This document shows, piece by piece, positions 52,906-63,243 of a DNA stretch of 64,000 nucleotides (the first letter of the stretch is position 1; every line of letters begins with the position of its first letter). The position numbers were made by a program, and so were the translations under genes. A model generated the notes under the pieces. The model saw nothing but the letters and a program-made list of their open reading frames with translations. It had not been told where the DNA came from and did no database searches. Source of the stretch: Alcanivorax sp. S71-1-4 (lineage in GTDB: Bacteria > Pseudomonadota > Gammaproteobacteria > Pseudomonadales > Alcanivoracaceae); assembly GCF_009846755.1 (NCBI RefSeq), contig NZ_AQOR01000004.1, positions 153,996-217,995 of the forward strand. The letters are read 5' to 3'.

Positions 52906-53260
52906 TTATTATCTCCTACGCGTGCACACGCTTATTATTTTCTTTGTAGTGCTGACCCAACCTTTTTGGTGGTTGGTATCAGTCAGGCCTCACCTTAACA
53001 TTCCATATACAAAACCATCAATAACCGTTACGAACGTTCACTGAGCGTTCATATGTTCACAACACGATGAAAGATAAAGGGTTTTTATCAGACTACGAAA
53101 ATCGGCCCAGCCCCCCGACGGACGCCGTTCGTCGCCTCGCCGGATGTCACGTTACACAATGTAACGCACAAGCGTACCTGCATCACACTTCAGCAGCGGT
53201 CGCGACCGGCCTGCCGGGACGGTACACTCTGCGCCCGCCACCGGCGCTACCGAGAGTTGC
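52906..53260. other. Intergenic region between filA-like and pabB genes
   Basis: About 355 bases, AT-rich near the filA side. TTGGGT with TAATAA at 17 bases spacing (52967-52939 region, minus strand) is a weak promoter candidate. CGTTACA-CAA-TGTAACG (53150-53166) is a perfect 7-base inverted repeat with a 3-base centre, a possible operator for the flanking genes. Confidence 0.35.
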
Positions 53261-54409
53261 ATGACCCACACCTCTGCCCCCCGCCCCATGGCAGCCTTTC
53301 ATGACGGCCAGAGTTGGCGACTGTGTCATCAGCCGGCCAGGACGCTGACGGTCCCGATTACCGATCGGGATAATCTGCGGACACTGCCGGCAGAGGTAAA
53401 CCATTGGCTTGCGGCGGGCCCGGACCGCCTGGCGGTGGGCCTGGTCGGTTACGAAGCGGCCGCATTGCTGCACCATCCGGACTGCACCCACACGTCCACC
53501 CTGCCTGCTGCGGTGGTGCATCTTTATACGGACACCCCCGCCGCCGGCGCCCTGCCCCCGGCAGCTCCCGATGACGATTTCCGGTTGACCTCGCCTTTCA
53601 CGCCCGACTGGTCCCGAGCGGGATATCTCGCCGCACTGGAGCGCATCCAGGCCTACCTGCGCGCGGGCGACTGCTATCAGGTGAATCTGGCGCAACGTTT
53701 CAGCAGCCGTTTCACGGGCCATCCGTGGGACGGTTGGCGAGCACTGGTGGCAGCTCATCCGGCGCCGCACGCCTGCTACTTCGAGCATGACCACGGCGCC
53801 GTGTTCGGTGTTTCTCCCGAGCGCTTTCTCTCGGTGCGCGGCCGCGCCATCGTCACGGAACCCATCAAAGGCAGCCAACCCAGGGGAAGAACGCCCGAAG
53901 AGGATCAGTATCTGGCCGATCTGCTGCGGCACAGTGACAAGGACCGTGCGGAGAACCTGATGATCGTTGACCTGCTGCGCAATGATCTCGGGCAGCTATG
54001 CGAACCGGGCAGCATCCAGGCAGAACCGCTGTTCCAGCTGAGGCGTTTTTCCAACGTGCAGCATCTGGTTTCCACCGTGCGCGGCACACTGCGCACCGGC
54101 ATCAGCCCGCTGGAGGCCCTGCTGGCCTGCTTCCCCGGCGGTTCCATCACCGGGGCGCCGAAGCGGCGCGCCATGCAGATCATTCGCGAACTGGAGCCTG
54201 GCCCGCGCGGCTTCTATTGCGGCAGCCTGTTCTGGCAGCGCAGCAACGGAGAGTTTGACTCCAGCATCCTGATCCGCACCTTGCAGGCGCAGCATGGCGA
54301 GCTGGTATGTCATGGCGGCGGCGGCATCGTGCACGACTCTGATCCCGCTCAGGAATACGCGGAGAGCCTGTTCAAGGTGGAAAAACTGATGGCGGCGCTG
54401 GAACGCTAA
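53261..54409 (+). CDS. pabB: Aminodeoxychorismate synthase component I
   Basis: Predicted 382 residues of the chorismate-utilising family. Active-site segments are IVTEPIKGSQPRGRTPEED, with the Lys of PIKG that distinguishes PabB, FPGGSITGAPKRRAMQII and GEFDSSILIRTL. It aminates chorismate to 4-amino-4-deoxychorismate for folate synthesis, using a PabA glutaminase from elsewhere. It is slightly short for the family at the N-terminus but has all catalytic parts. The gene is followed by the convergent thrH gene. Confidence 0.9.
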   Translation: MTHTSAPRPMAAFHDGQSWRLCHQPARTLTVPITDRDNLRTLPAEVNHWLAAGPDRLAVGLVGYEAAALLHHPDCTHTSTLPAAVVHLYTDTPAAGALPPAAPDDDFRLTSPFTPDWSRAGYLAALERIQAYLRAGDCYQVNLAQRFSSRFTGHPWDGWRALVAAHPAPHACYFEHDHGAVFGVSPERFLSVRGRAIVTEPIKGSQPRGRTPEEDQYLADLLRHSDKDRAENLMIVDLLRNDLGQLCEPGSIQAEPLFQLRRFSNVQHLVSTVRGTLRTGISPLEALLACFPGGSITGAPKRRAMQIIRELEPGPRGFYCGSLFWQRSNGEFDSSILIRTLQAQHGELVCHGGGGIVHDSDPAQEYAESLFKVEKLMAALER

Positions 54410-54463
54410 CCGCCCGCGTCCCCAGGAGACCGGCAGCCTCCTGAGGACCTGCTCAACACGCTG

Positions 54464-55081
54464 TCAGAGCGACAGGTCGCGCACGCTGGCCTTGAGGATT
54501 TCCTGTTTCAGGTCTTCGTAGGTGTGTACGGCGGGGAACTGCGGGAATTCATCAATGACGTTTTGCGGCGCATGGAACAGGATGCCGGCATCCGCTTCGG
54601 CCAGCATGGTGGTGTCATTGTAGGAATCCCCGGCGGCAATGACGCGATACTGCAGGCCATGAAACGCCTGGACAGACATGCGCTTGGGATCTTTCTGGCG
54701 GAGTTTGTAATCGGTGATACGCCCGGCCTCATTGACTTCCAGCCGGTGGCACAGCAGCGTCGGCCAGCCCAGCTGCCGCATCAGCGGCTGGGCAAACTCA
54801 TAGAAGGTATCGGAGAGAATCACCACCTGAAAACGCTCGCGCAGCCAGTCCACAAACTCGCGCGCGCCCTCCATGGGGCCCATCTCGTTGATCACCGCCT
54901 GGATATCCGGCAAGCCATAACCATGCTCGTCGAGAATGCGCAGGCGCTGCTTCATCAGCACGTCGTAATCCGGGATATCGCGGGTTGTGGCGCGCAGGGC
55001 CTCAATGCCGGTGCGCTCGGCGAAATTGATCCAGATTTCCGGTACCAGTACACCTTCCAGATCAAGACAGACGATTTCCAC
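54464..55081 (-). CDS. thrH: Bifunctional phosphoserine phosphatase/homoserine phosphotransferase
   Basis: Predicted 205 residues from a GTG at 55081 (preceded by GGGGGA), matching the usual length and N-terminus EIVCLDLEGVLVPEIWI. HAD motifs: DLEGVL (Asp nucleophile with Glu), VVILSDTFYEF (Ser) and VIAAGDSYNDTTML. ThrH from Pseudomonas transfers phosphate from phosphoserine to homoserine, joining serine and threonine synthesis. A longer frame to 55144 is open but unlike the family. Confidence 0.9.
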   Translation of the reverse strand: MEIVCLDLEGVLVPEIWINFAERTGIEALRATTRDIPDYDVLMKQRLRILDEHGYGLPDIQAVINEMGPMEGAREFVDWLRERFQVVILSDTFYEFAQPLMRQLGWPTLLCHRLEVNEAGRITDYKLRQKDPKRMSVQAFHGLQYRVIAAGDSYNDTTMLAEADAGILFHAPQNVIDEFPQFPAVHTYEDLKQEILKASVRDLSL

Positions 55082-55262
55082 GATATCCCCCAGGGCGGCA
55101 GTAAGTGATTGGGCGGCGCCAATGTAGCCGCCCGACCACGTCAATGCAACGGCCCGGCGGGGTGTGGTCCGGGCGGCATAACCTTAGAACCAGAGCGTAG
55201 TTCAGCCCGGCCAGCCGCGCTGATAGACTGGCCAGCCCCGATCAAGACCCGCAAGGACCACC

Positions 55263-55988
55263 ATGACCCTGACCGAGCAGGACATCCGGCAGTGGGACCA
55301 GACGCTGCAGCAGGCCACACCCCGCAAGCTGCTGGAAGAGGCGTTCAGCCGCTTTGACAATATCGCCATCTCCTTCAGCGGCGCCGAGGATGTGGTGCTG
55401 ATTGACCTCGCCGTCCGCCTGCGGCCCGATGTGCGCGTCTTTACCCTGGATACCGGCCGCCTGCACGCCGAGACCTACCGCTTCCTGGATCAGGTCCGCG
55501 AGCGCTACAGGATCGACATCGAGGTGATGTTCCCGCAGGCCGAGGCAGTCCAGAAACTGGTCACCGAAAAGGGCCTGTTCAGCTTCTACCAGGATACCCA
55601 CCACGAGTGCTGCGGTATCCGCAAAGTGGAACCACTGAAACGCAAGCTGGCTACCCTGGATGCCTGGATCACCGGACAGCGCAAGGACCAGTCCCCGACC
55701 CGTACCGATATTCCGCTGGTACAGCTGGATACCGGCCTGGCCGCACCGGGCCGGCAACTGGTGAAATTCAATCCGCTGGCAAACTGGTCGTCGGAACGCG
55801 TATGGGACTATATCCGCGGCAACGAGGTGCCCTTCAACAGCCTGCATGAGCGCGGCTTTGTTTCTATCGGTTGTGAGCCCTGCACCCGTCCGGTGCTGCC
55901 CAACCAGCATGAACGCGAAGGGCGCTGGTGGTGGGAAGAGGCCACCAAGAAAGAGTGCGGCCTGCATGCCGTCAACCTGCGTGAATGA
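55263..55988 (+). CDS. cysH: Phosphoadenylyl/adenylyl-sulfate reductase CysH
   Basis: Predicted 241 residues. The PP-loop-like motif is [16 protein letters not shown]; the Cys pairs [10 protein letters not shown] and GCEPCTRP are those of [4Fe-4S] APS reductases, and the C-terminal catalytic Cys is in [10 protein letters not shown]. The presence of both Cys pairs implies it reduces adenylyl-sulfate directly, as in Pseudomonas. Sits 59 bases before the convergent cysB regulator gene. Confidence 0.93.
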   Translation: MTLTEQDIRQWDQTLQQATPRKLLEEAFSRFDNIAISFSGAEDVVLIDLAVRLRPDVRVFTLDTGRLHAETYRFLDQVRERYRIDIEVMFPQAEAVQKLVTEKGLFSFYQDTHHECCGIRKVEPLKRKLATLDAWITGQRKDQSPTRTDIPLVQLDTGLAAPGRQLVKFNPLANWSSERVWDYIRGNEVPFNSLHERGFVSIGCEPCTRPVLPNQHEREGRWWWEEATKKECGLHAVNLRE

Positions 55989-56016
55989 CCTGCACCAAGC
56001 GCCCGCCTAACGCAGG

Positions 56017-56046
56017 CACCGGGACGCACCAGCGCCCCGGTGTTTT
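56017..56046 (+). terminator. Terminator after cysH
   Basis: CACCGGG (56017-56023) pairs with CCCGGTG (56036-56042), a 12-base loop, followed by TTTT. It falls just before the convergent cysB stop codon. Confidence 0.75.
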
Positions 56047-57033
<987 letters not shown>

Positions 57034-57130
57034 TTATAAGAACTGGCCCAAGTATGCTACCTGCGCATAAAAGATGCCATGGGGGGGCCGAGGGCGCCTC
57101 TGAATAACGCCCCGGTCGTCCTGCGGGGCT

Positions 57131-58066
57131 TTATTTAGAGATTCCCTGGCCCTTCCCCGGCACCTTAGGCTCGTTGCTGACCCCATGCGGCACGTGCCCG
57201 GCCGCCACATGGCGGGCGGCCGATTCACAGTGGCCCTGCTGGTCGTCAAAGAACACGTCTGCGGCGAAGGCATCCAGGAACGCGCCCTTGTCCAGGCCGC
57301 CGAGAAACAGGCTTTCGTCGATGCGGATATCCCAGGCCCGCAATGTGCGCACCACCCTTTCATGGGCCGGCGCCGAGCGGGCCGTCACCAGGGCGGTGCG
57401 GATCGGGCTGTTATCGGGATCGAACTCGCTCTGCAGTTTGTGCAGGGCCGCCAGAAACCCCTTGAAGGGGCCACCGGACAGGGGCTCGCGCGCGGCGCGC
57501 CGCTCATTCTCGGTAAAGGCCTCCAGGCCCGACTCCTGGAAAATGCGCTCGGAATCATCCGAGAACAACACTGCGTCACCATCAAACGCGATGCGCAACT
57601 GGCCATCATCGCGGCTGCTGGTGCCGCCGGAGAGAATGGTGGCCGCCGCGTAGCCGGCGTTGAGCGCCTCACGCACATCATCCTGGTCGGTGGACAGAAA
57701 CAGGTGCGCCCCGAAGGCCGACACGTAGCGGTGCGGGCTGTGCCCGCCGGCGAAGGCGGCACGTGTGATCGGCAGTTGGTAGTGCTCGATGGAGTTGAAC
57801 ACCCGCAAGCCGGTGTCCGAGCTATTGCGTGACAGCAGTATCACCTCCACGCGCGGTTCCCCGCCGGCCCTTTCGTTGATCTTGAGCAGCTTGCGTACCA
57901 GCGGGAAGGCGTCCCCCGGCTCCAGCACTTCGTCTTCGTGGGTAATCTGATAGGCCTGATAGGCTTCCAGCCCCTCGCTTTCATAGACACGATGGCTGTC
58001 AGACAGGTTGAACAGCGCACGCGAGCTGATCGCCACCACCAGCTTTCCTGCAAAACTTACCGGCAT
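57131..58066 (-). CDS. Cytosolic 5'-nucleotidase (PF06189 family)
   Basis: Predicted 311 residues. It begins KLVVAISSRALFNLSDSHRV, with IAFDGDAVLFSDDSERIF as the HAD-like Asp nucleophile region and VFFDDQQGHCESA as the metal site. The family includes cytosolic 5'-nucleotidases acting on AMP or IMP. The substrate in bacteria is little known. The start at 58066 suits the family N-terminus; the frame extends 15 codons upstream. Confidence 0.85.
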   Translation of the reverse strand: MPVSFAGKLVVAISSRALFNLSDSHRVYESEGLEAYQAYQITHEDEVLEPGDAFPLVRKLLKINERAGGEPRVEVILLSRNSSDTGLRVFNSIEHYQLPITRAAFAGGHSPHRYVSAFGAHLFLSTDQDDVREALNAGYAAATILSGGTSSRDDGQLRIAFDGDAVLFSDDSERIFQESGLEAFTENERRAAREPLSGGPFKGFLAALHKLQSEFDPDNSPIRTALVTARSAPAHERVVRTLRAWDIRIDESLFLGGLDKGAFLDAFAADVFFDDQQGHCESAARHVAAGHVPHGVSNEPKVPGKGQGISK

Positions 58067-58339
58067 CGTCAGTGTTCCTGGCAGAAAGAATTTCGCGACT
58101 GGCCACGGCACGCACCAGACAAGTGCAATCGGGCAGCCCTTTCCCTGGCGTCACCCACCGGTACGCCAGGGCGCCCCGTGGGCATTTGCCGCCGGGCGGA
58201 TATGTTGTAGGCCCGGAATTTCTGGCATAAAGTTGCGAACATGTTATCGGGCGCAGCGCCTCTGCCCCGGTTTCCGTCAACCAGCTTCGCCGATACGTGA
58301 CGCGAAGTCACCTGCAACCCAGGGGAAAGGGAGTCATCC

Positions 58340-58999
58340 ATGGCCGCAAAGAAGGTAAAAGACCGGGTAGAAGAGTTGCAAGAGCAGATTCGCAAGCTGG
58401 CTGAGCGCTTTGACCAGGAGCGCGAGAAGCAGATCGCGGCCCTGGAGCAACAGCTCGAGAAAGCGCGCGAGCGTGTCTCTGTCGAAATCAAGCGCCAGCG
58501 TGAAAACCTGGGCAACTTCGAGAAACTGCAGACGGAATACCGCGACAAGGCCAACGCGAACCTGAAAAAGCAGGTCGAGCGCGCCCGCAAGACCGTGGAA
58601 GAGACCCGCCAGCGGGTCAACGACTCCGAAACCCGCCGCATGCTGCTGGAGGCCGAAGTCAAGGTGCTCAAGGCCACCGCCAAGCAGGCCAACAGCCTGG
58701 CCAAGGTGATCAGCCAGTACGAAAAAGACCTCGAAAAGCGCGCCCGCGAAATCGAGAAGAAGGTGAAGCCGGCAGTGAAGAAAGCGGCGGCCAGCAAAGC
58801 ACCCGCCAAAAAGGCCCCGGCCAAAAAAGCCAAGGCCGCTGTGAAGAAACCCGCCGCGAAGAAAGCGGCTGCCAAAAAAGCCCCGGCAAAAGCATCCGCC
58901 AAGAAAGCACCGGCCAGAAAAGCCCCGGCGAAAAAAGCCCCCGCCAAAAAGGCGCCGGCAAAGAAAGCCCCGGCCAGCACACCCGAAAGCAACGGCTGA
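58340..58999 (+). CDS. Histone H1-like protein with coiled coil and Lys/Ala repeats
   Basis: Predicted 219 residues. Residues 1-145 form a long coiled coil (KKVKDRVEELQEQIRKL, LEQQLEKARERVSVEIK), then about 65 residues of AAKKAPAK-type repeats as in AlgP-like and histone H1-like bacterial proteins. The Lys-rich tail should bind DNA nonspecifically. In Pseudomonas AlgP influences alginate regulation, but here no alginate genes are close. A terminator follows at 59041. Confidence 0.85.
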   Translation: MAAKKVKDRVEELQEQIRKLAERFDQEREKQIAALEQQLEKARERVSVEIKRQRENLGNFEKLQTEYRDKANANLKKQVERARKTVEETRQRVNDSETRRMLLEAEVKVLKATAKQANSLAKVISQYEKDLEKRAREIEKKVKPAVKKAAASKAPAKKAPAKKAKAAVKKPAAKKAAAKKAPAKASAKKAPARKAPAKKAPAKKAPAKKAPASTPESNG

Positions 59000-59033
59000 T
59001 CGTCACGCGCGATTGACCTAAAACATTGACCTA

Positions 59034-59062
59034 AAAAACAAAGGGGCCTTCCGGCCCCTTTG
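59034..59062. terminator. Bidirectional terminator
   Basis: AAGGGGCC (59041-59048) pairs with GGCCCCTT (59053-59060) around TTCC. The left side is A-rich (U-tract for the minus strand) and the right side has TTTGTGCTTT. It separates the H1-like gene from the gene at 59085 in the opposite direction. Confidence 0.75.
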
Positions 59063-59084
59063 TGCTTTCCTCGATCCGGTCCGG

Positions 59085-59759
59085 TCAGGCCGGCGTCAGC
59101 AGCATGCCGCTGAAATGGCGCACCACTGGCTCCTTGTGCGGACGCCCCAGCGCCGGCAAACCTTTTTCCACCGCCATGTAGGCCGCCTTCTGGATGGTCT
59201 TGCGGGCCGTGGCCACAATGCCCCGGTTGAACGCATTGAGCTTCACACAGCCCACCAGGCCATCGAAGTAATGACGCAGTGCGTCGTCGCACAGACGGCA
59301 CATCACCGTGACCAGATCCCGGGAATAGCCACTCTCGCCTGCCAGATAGCCATCGAACACCCGTTGCAGTTCGGCACCGTCATGCCCTGTCAGGGGAAAC
59401 GCCAGGTACAACCGGCCATCACGTTCAGCGGTCAGGCCACGAAAATGCGCCGCCAGCGCCTGCTGCTCCGCCGGACCCGCCTTGCCGACCAGATTGCGCA
59501 CCAATGCCCGGGCCGCCTTGTTGATGATCTTCACGCCACCCTGCACCATTGTCGCCACACCACCCTGTACGCCGACGGCGTCAATCGGGCCGTCAAAGAA
59601 TGCCGCCAGAAGATCGTTCAGAAAATCGTCCAGCAGCTCGTTCAGCAACGCACTCTGATCAGCGTCCGGCGATGCCGCCGCCTCACGCAGGAACTGGTCA
59701 AGACGCTCATGCAGCGCATCAGACGCGGGAAACGCCACACGCACGGTCCGGCTACTCAT
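59085..59759 (-). CDS. Protein of unknown function
   Basis: Predicted 224 residues with no signal peptide. Helical, with several Asp/Leu-rich segments (LLNELLDDFLNDLLAAFFDG) and a gly-rich loop (GVQGGVATMVQGGVKI). It contains Cys residues in VMCRLCDDAL and VGCVKLN. I do not recognise the family, and the neighbours give no hint. It is likely real because its frame is long, has good codon-like composition and ends at a bidirectional terminator. Confidence 0.6.
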   Translation of the reverse strand: MSSRTVRVAFPASDALHERLDQFLREAAASPDADQSALLNELLDDFLNDLLAAFFDGPIDAVGVQGGVATMVQGGVKIINKAARALVRNLVGKAGPAEQQALAAHFRGLTAERDGRLYLAFPLTGHDGAELQRVFDGYLAGESGYSRDLVTVMCRLCDDALRHYFDGLVGCVKLNAFNRGIVATARKTIQKAAYMAVEKGLPALGRPHKEPVVRHFSGMLLTPA

Positions 59760-59868
59760 GGGATACTCCGAAAGACTGAATTAGGCAGGCCCGGCATTGT
59801 AACCAGCCCTTCGTCGAAGCCGTTGACCGCGAAGAAACAGCGTCATGGCGATAAAGCCGATGACAGGC

Positions 59869-60306
59869 TCACCGCCAGCGCGGCAAGACCTCCAGCAGAC
59901 GGCGTGCGGCATTCGTCACCGCCTCGCCCTGCTCCGCTTCAAGCGCCTCACGCTGCCGGTCCTGCGCACGCCGCTCTGGCCGGGGCAACGCCTGCCGCCG
60001 CTCACCGATCGCCAATGTCGACGCAGCGTCCGCCAGGCGGTGAATAGCGGCCAGGTCCACCGGCTGTGCGGGCGACACCACCAACAGATCGAGCAATGTC
60101 GCCAGACGTAATGCGCCTTCAGTGACATTCACCTGTTGCTGCACCACCGCCCGCGCCAGCACCTCCAGCTGATCGATCAGCATGCCCTGACGCGCCTGTG
60201 TCTGCGCCAGGCGCTGCTGCTGCCTGTGCCAGACCCGGCGCCACAACACTGCGGCATAAAGCGTAAGGGCCAGCACCGTCAACAGCGCCGCTATCCACCA
60301 GATCAT
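59869..60306 (-). CDS. DUF2489-like small membrane protein
   Basis: Predicted 145 residues: an N-terminal membrane helix (MIWWIAALLTVLALTLYAAV) and a cytoplasmic helical part with NVTEGALRLATLLDLL and GERRQALPRPERRAQDRQ, as in the DUF2489 family of gammaproteobacteria. Function unknown. The frame on the minus strand is open up to 62124, antisense to the mtnA gene, but only this last part has family features and its own GGAG ribosome site. Confidence 0.7.
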   Translation of the reverse strand: MIWWIAALLTVLALTLYAAVLWRRVWHRQQQRLAQTQARQGMLIDQLEVLARAVVQQQVNVTEGALRLATLLDLLVVSPAQPVDLAAIHRLADAASTLAIGERRQALPRPERRAQDRQREALEAEQGEAVTNAARRLLEVLPRWR

Positions 60307-60513
60307 GCGCGTGCTTCTCCCTGGGGCCGTGTATGTCGAAGGGTGTTGAAGGATGTAAAAAACCGGGCCCGGTCCGGGCATCCAGCGCCACTGCGTGGTC
60401 TGAGTCTGGCAAACGTCATGCCAGCGCCACGCAGGCGGGACAGGATAACCGCCATGCCGTGCGTTGATTTTCACCGGACGCGCGGCCATTGTAACCACTT
60501 TGAGGAGACGGGT

Positions 60514-60951
60514 GTGCTTGCTGCACTGGAACAGACGCTGACACCGCTGTGGGAGCTCATCGAGCCATGGATACCGGCGCTGGTTGGCCTGGGTGTGGTG
60601 ATGGCGATCGCCTCCACCTTTGCCATTCCCTGGCTGATCGTGCGCATGCCCGCCGACTACTTCACCGCCCCGCGCAAACCGGATATTGACCGGGGCGTGC
60701 TCGCGACGCTGGTGTGGTTGCTGCGCAATGCACTCGCCGTGCTGCTGGTGCTCGCGGGCATGGTCATGCTGGTATTGCCCGGCCAGGGTCTGCTGACCAT
60801 CCTGATCGGCATCGGCATCAGCACCTTCCCGGGGAAATACCGTCTGGAACGCGCTATCATGCGCCGCTCTGCGGTGTTCCGCAGCGCCAACTGGATCCGC
60901 CGCCGGGCGAACCGGGCGCCGCTGGACTATCCGGCCGCAGACCACCACTGA
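60514..60951 (+). CDS. PGPGW-type small membrane protein
   Basis: Predicted 145 residues from GTG 60514 with GAGGAG upstream. Two membrane helices (IPALVGLGVVMAIASTFAIP and AVLLVLAGMVMLVLPGQGLL); the second has the LPGxG motif of PGPGW-type transmembrane proteins (here LPGQG). Function unknown. It is divergent from the DUF2489-like gene and precedes the methionine salvage operon by 33 bases. Confidence 0.7.
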   Translation: MLAALEQTLTPLWELIEPWIPALVGLGVVMAIASTFAIPWLIVRMPADYFTAPRKPDIDRGVLATLVWLLRNALAVLLVLAGMVMLVLPGQGLLTILIGIGISTFPGKYRLERAIMRRSAVFRSANWIRRRANRAPLDYPAADHH

Positions 60952-60984
60952 ACAGCATACTGACAATCTATCGACGGAGACGCC

Positions 60985-62022
60985 GTGGAGCTCACAGCCC
61001 TGCGCTGGCGGGATGACCGCCTGGAACTGCTTGACCAACGCCTGTTGCCTGCGGAAACCCGCTGGCTGACGCTGCAGACCGCCGCCGAGGTCGCGGCCGC
61101 GATTCACGACATGGTCGTGCGTGGCGCGCCGGCCATCGGCATCAGCGCCGCTTACGGCGTGGTGCTGGCGGCACAGGGCCTGGGCGACACCGCGTCGGCC
61201 GACCAACTGACACCCGCTGTCAGCCTGCTTGCTGCGAGCCGCCCTACTGCCGTCAACCTGTTCTGGGCGCTGGAGCGTATGCAGCGCACCATGGCCGGCC
61301 TGAACGGCACGGCGCTGATCGACGCGCTGGCCCGCGAAGCGCAACGCATTCACGAAGACGACCGCGCCATGAATCACCGCATGGCTGGTTTCGGCGTACC
61401 GCTGCTGCCGGAAAACGGCCGCATCTATACCCATTGCAACACCGGCGCCCTGGCCACTGGCGGCCATGGCACCGCGCTTGGTGTGCTGCGTTCCGCCTGG
61501 GCCGCCGGCCGCATCCGTGGCGTGATTGCCGGCGAAACGCGCCCGTGGATGCAGGGCAGCCGCCTGACAAGCTGGGAACTGATGCAGGACGGCGTGCCGG
61601 TCACCCTGGTTGCCGATTCCAGCGCCGGCCACCTGATGCAGCGTGGCGAAGTGCAGGCCGTGATTGTCGGCGCCGACCGCATCACCGCCAACGGCGATAC
61701 AGCCAACAAGATCGGCACCTATTCCCTTGCTGTGCTGGCCAGGCACCACGGCATTCCGTTCTATGTCGCCGCGCCACTGTCGACCATCGACCCGGCGCTG
61801 CCGAACGGCGACAGCATTGTGATTGAAGAACGCGACGGCAATGAAGTGCGCTGTATCCAGGGCATGCCGATTGCCCCGGCCGAGGTCCCCGTTTTCAACC
61901 CCGCGTTCGACGTGACACCGGGCGAACTGATCACCGCCATCATCACCGAGCACGGTGTGATCCACCGGCCCGACACTGATACCATGGCGGCCTATCTGGC
62001 CACCGTGCGCGACGTCCACTGA
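60985..62022 (+). CDS. mtnA: S-methyl-5-thioribose-1-phosphate isomerase
   Basis: Predicted 345 residues from GTG 60985 with CGGAGA before it. The eIF2B-like fold is shown by IYTHCNTGALATGGHGTAL, with the catalytic Cys, and VGADRITANGDTANKIGTY, with the catalytic Asp. It opens the methionine salvage pathway from methylthioribose 1-phosphate. The next genes are mtnB, mtnD and mtnC in one orientation. Confidence 0.95.
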   Translation: MELTALRWRDDRLELLDQRLLPAETRWLTLQTAAEVAAAIHDMVVRGAPAIGISAAYGVVLAAQGLGDTASADQLTPAVSLLAASRPTAVNLFWALERMQRTMAGLNGTALIDALAREAQRIHEDDRAMNHRMAGFGVPLLPENGRIYTHCNTGALATGGHGTALGVLRSAWAAGRIRGVIAGETRPWMQGSRLTSWELMQDGVPVTLVADSSAGHLMQRGEVQAVIVGADRITANGDTANKIGTYSLAVLARHHGIPFYVAAPLSTIDPALPNGDSIVIEERDGNEVRCIQGMPIAPAEVPVFNPAFDVTPGELITAIITEHGVIHRPDTDTMAAYLATVRDVH

Positions 62023-62041
62023 ATCTGCCCAGGCGAGCCCC

Positions 62042-62686
62042 ATGACGATGTCTTCCACCCGCCCCTGGTCCCCTGCTAGCTTCCGCGAAGCCGCACGGGA
62101 AATCGCCGCGATCGGGCAACGCATTTACAGCAACGGCTGGTCCCCGGCGACCAGCAGCAATTATTCCATGCGCCTGAACGCCGACTATTGCGCGGTCACC
62201 GTTTCCGGTCGTGACAAGGGCCAGCTCACCGAAACCGATGTGATGGTAGTGGACATGGCCAACCAGCCGGCGTCTGCCGGCAAGCCTTCCGCCGAGACCG
62301 GCCTGCACACCCAGCTCTATCGCCGGCTGCCGGCGGCGCAGGCCGTGCTGCATACGCACTCGCCCGTGAGCACCGTATTGACCATGCACTACCCCCGTGA
62401 AAACATCCTGCGGCTGGAAGGCTATGAACTGCTGAAAGCCTTTTCCGGCATCACCACCCACGAAAGCCGGCTCGATATTCCGGTGTTCGACAACACCCAG
62501 GACATCGACGCGCTGGCAGGCGACGTGGATCAGGCCATGGCCGACGGGCGTATTACCCACGCCTATCTGATTCGCGGCCACGGTGTCTACACCTGGGCGG
62601 AATCCATGGCCGCCTGCTACCGGCAGCTTGAAGCCCTGGAATTTCTGTTCGCTGTCGAAGTACAGCGCCGTCAGTTGAGGAACTGA
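62042..62686 (+). CDS. mtnB: Methylthioribulose-1-phosphate dehydratase
   Basis: Predicted 214 residues of the class II aldolase/adducin fold. Zinc-site His residues are in LHTHSPVSTV and YLIRGHGVYTW, and SAETGLHTQLY contributes the Glu region. It dehydrates methylthioribulose 1-phosphate to the diketo intermediate in the salvage of methylthioadenosine. Follows mtnA by 19 bases and precedes mtnD by four. Confidence 0.94.
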   Translation: MTMSSTRPWSPASFREAAREIAAIGQRIYSNGWSPATSSNYSMRLNADYCAVTVSGRDKGQLTETDVMVVDMANQPASAGKPSAETGLHTQLYRRLPAAQAVLHTHSPVSTVLTMHYPRENILRLEGYELLKAFSGITTHESRLDIPVFDNTQDIDALAGDVDQAMADGRITHAYLIRGHGVYTWAESMAACYRQLEALEFLFAVEVQRRQLRN

Positions 62687-62690
62687 AACC

Positions 62691-63236
62691 ATGAGCAGCA
62701 TCCGAGTCTACGCCGACAAGGCACCGCAGGACGCCCTGCAGCAGAGCAATGACCACGCCACCATCGCCGGCATTCTCCACCAGGCCGGTGTGCGTTTTGA
62801 ACGCTGGGCGGCCAGTCAGCCCGTGGCGCCGGGCGCCACGCAGGACGAGGTGATCAACGCCTATCGTGCCGACATCGACCGCCTGATCAACGAAGAGGGC
62901 TACCAGACCGTGGACGTGGTCAGCCTCAATTCAGATCACCCGGACAAGGCCATGCTGCGGCAGAAGTTCCTCGACGAACACCGCCACGGCGAAGATGAGG
63001 TCCGCTTCTTTGTCGCCGGCGCCGGGCTGTTCAGCCTGCATATCGGCGACAAGGTGTATGAAGTGCTGTGCGAACAGGGCGACCTGATTTCCGTCCCGGC
63101 CAATACGCCACACTGGTTCGATATGGGCCCCAACCCGCACTTTGTCGCCATCCGCCTGTTCAATAATCCGGATGGCTGGGTCGCCCACTTCACCGGCAGC
63201 GACATCGCCGGCCGCTTCAACCGTCTGGAAAACTGA
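62691..63236 (+). CDS. mtnD: Acireductone dioxygenase
   Basis: Predicted 181 residues of the cupin family. Metal ligands are the two His and Glu in [13 protein letters not shown] and the His in NTPHWFDMG. Depending on the metal (Fe or Ni) the enzyme yields the methionine precursor keto acid or an off-pathway product. It is immediately followed by the enolase-phosphatase gene that makes its substrate. Confidence 0.94.
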   Translation: MSSIRVYADKAPQDALQQSNDHATIAGILHQAGVRFERWAASQPVAPGATQDEVINAYRADIDRLINEEGYQTVDVVSLNSDHPDKAMLRQKFLDEHRHGEDEVRFFVAGAGLFSLHIGDKVYEVLCEQGDLISVPANTPHWFDMGPNPHFVAIRLFNNPDGWVAHFTGSDIAGRFNRLEN

Positions 63237-63243
63237 CGCGCAA

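Noticed and set aside
58780..58980. Array of similar short DNA units
   Set aside because: Not CRISPR or tandem noncoding repeats; it encodes the AAKKAPAK tail of the H1-like protein.
60307..62124. Minus-strand frame of about 600 codons upstream of the DUF2489-like gene
   Set aside because: Antisense to mtnA and the PGPGW-type gene; only the part from 60306 downwards has recognisable features and a ribosome site.
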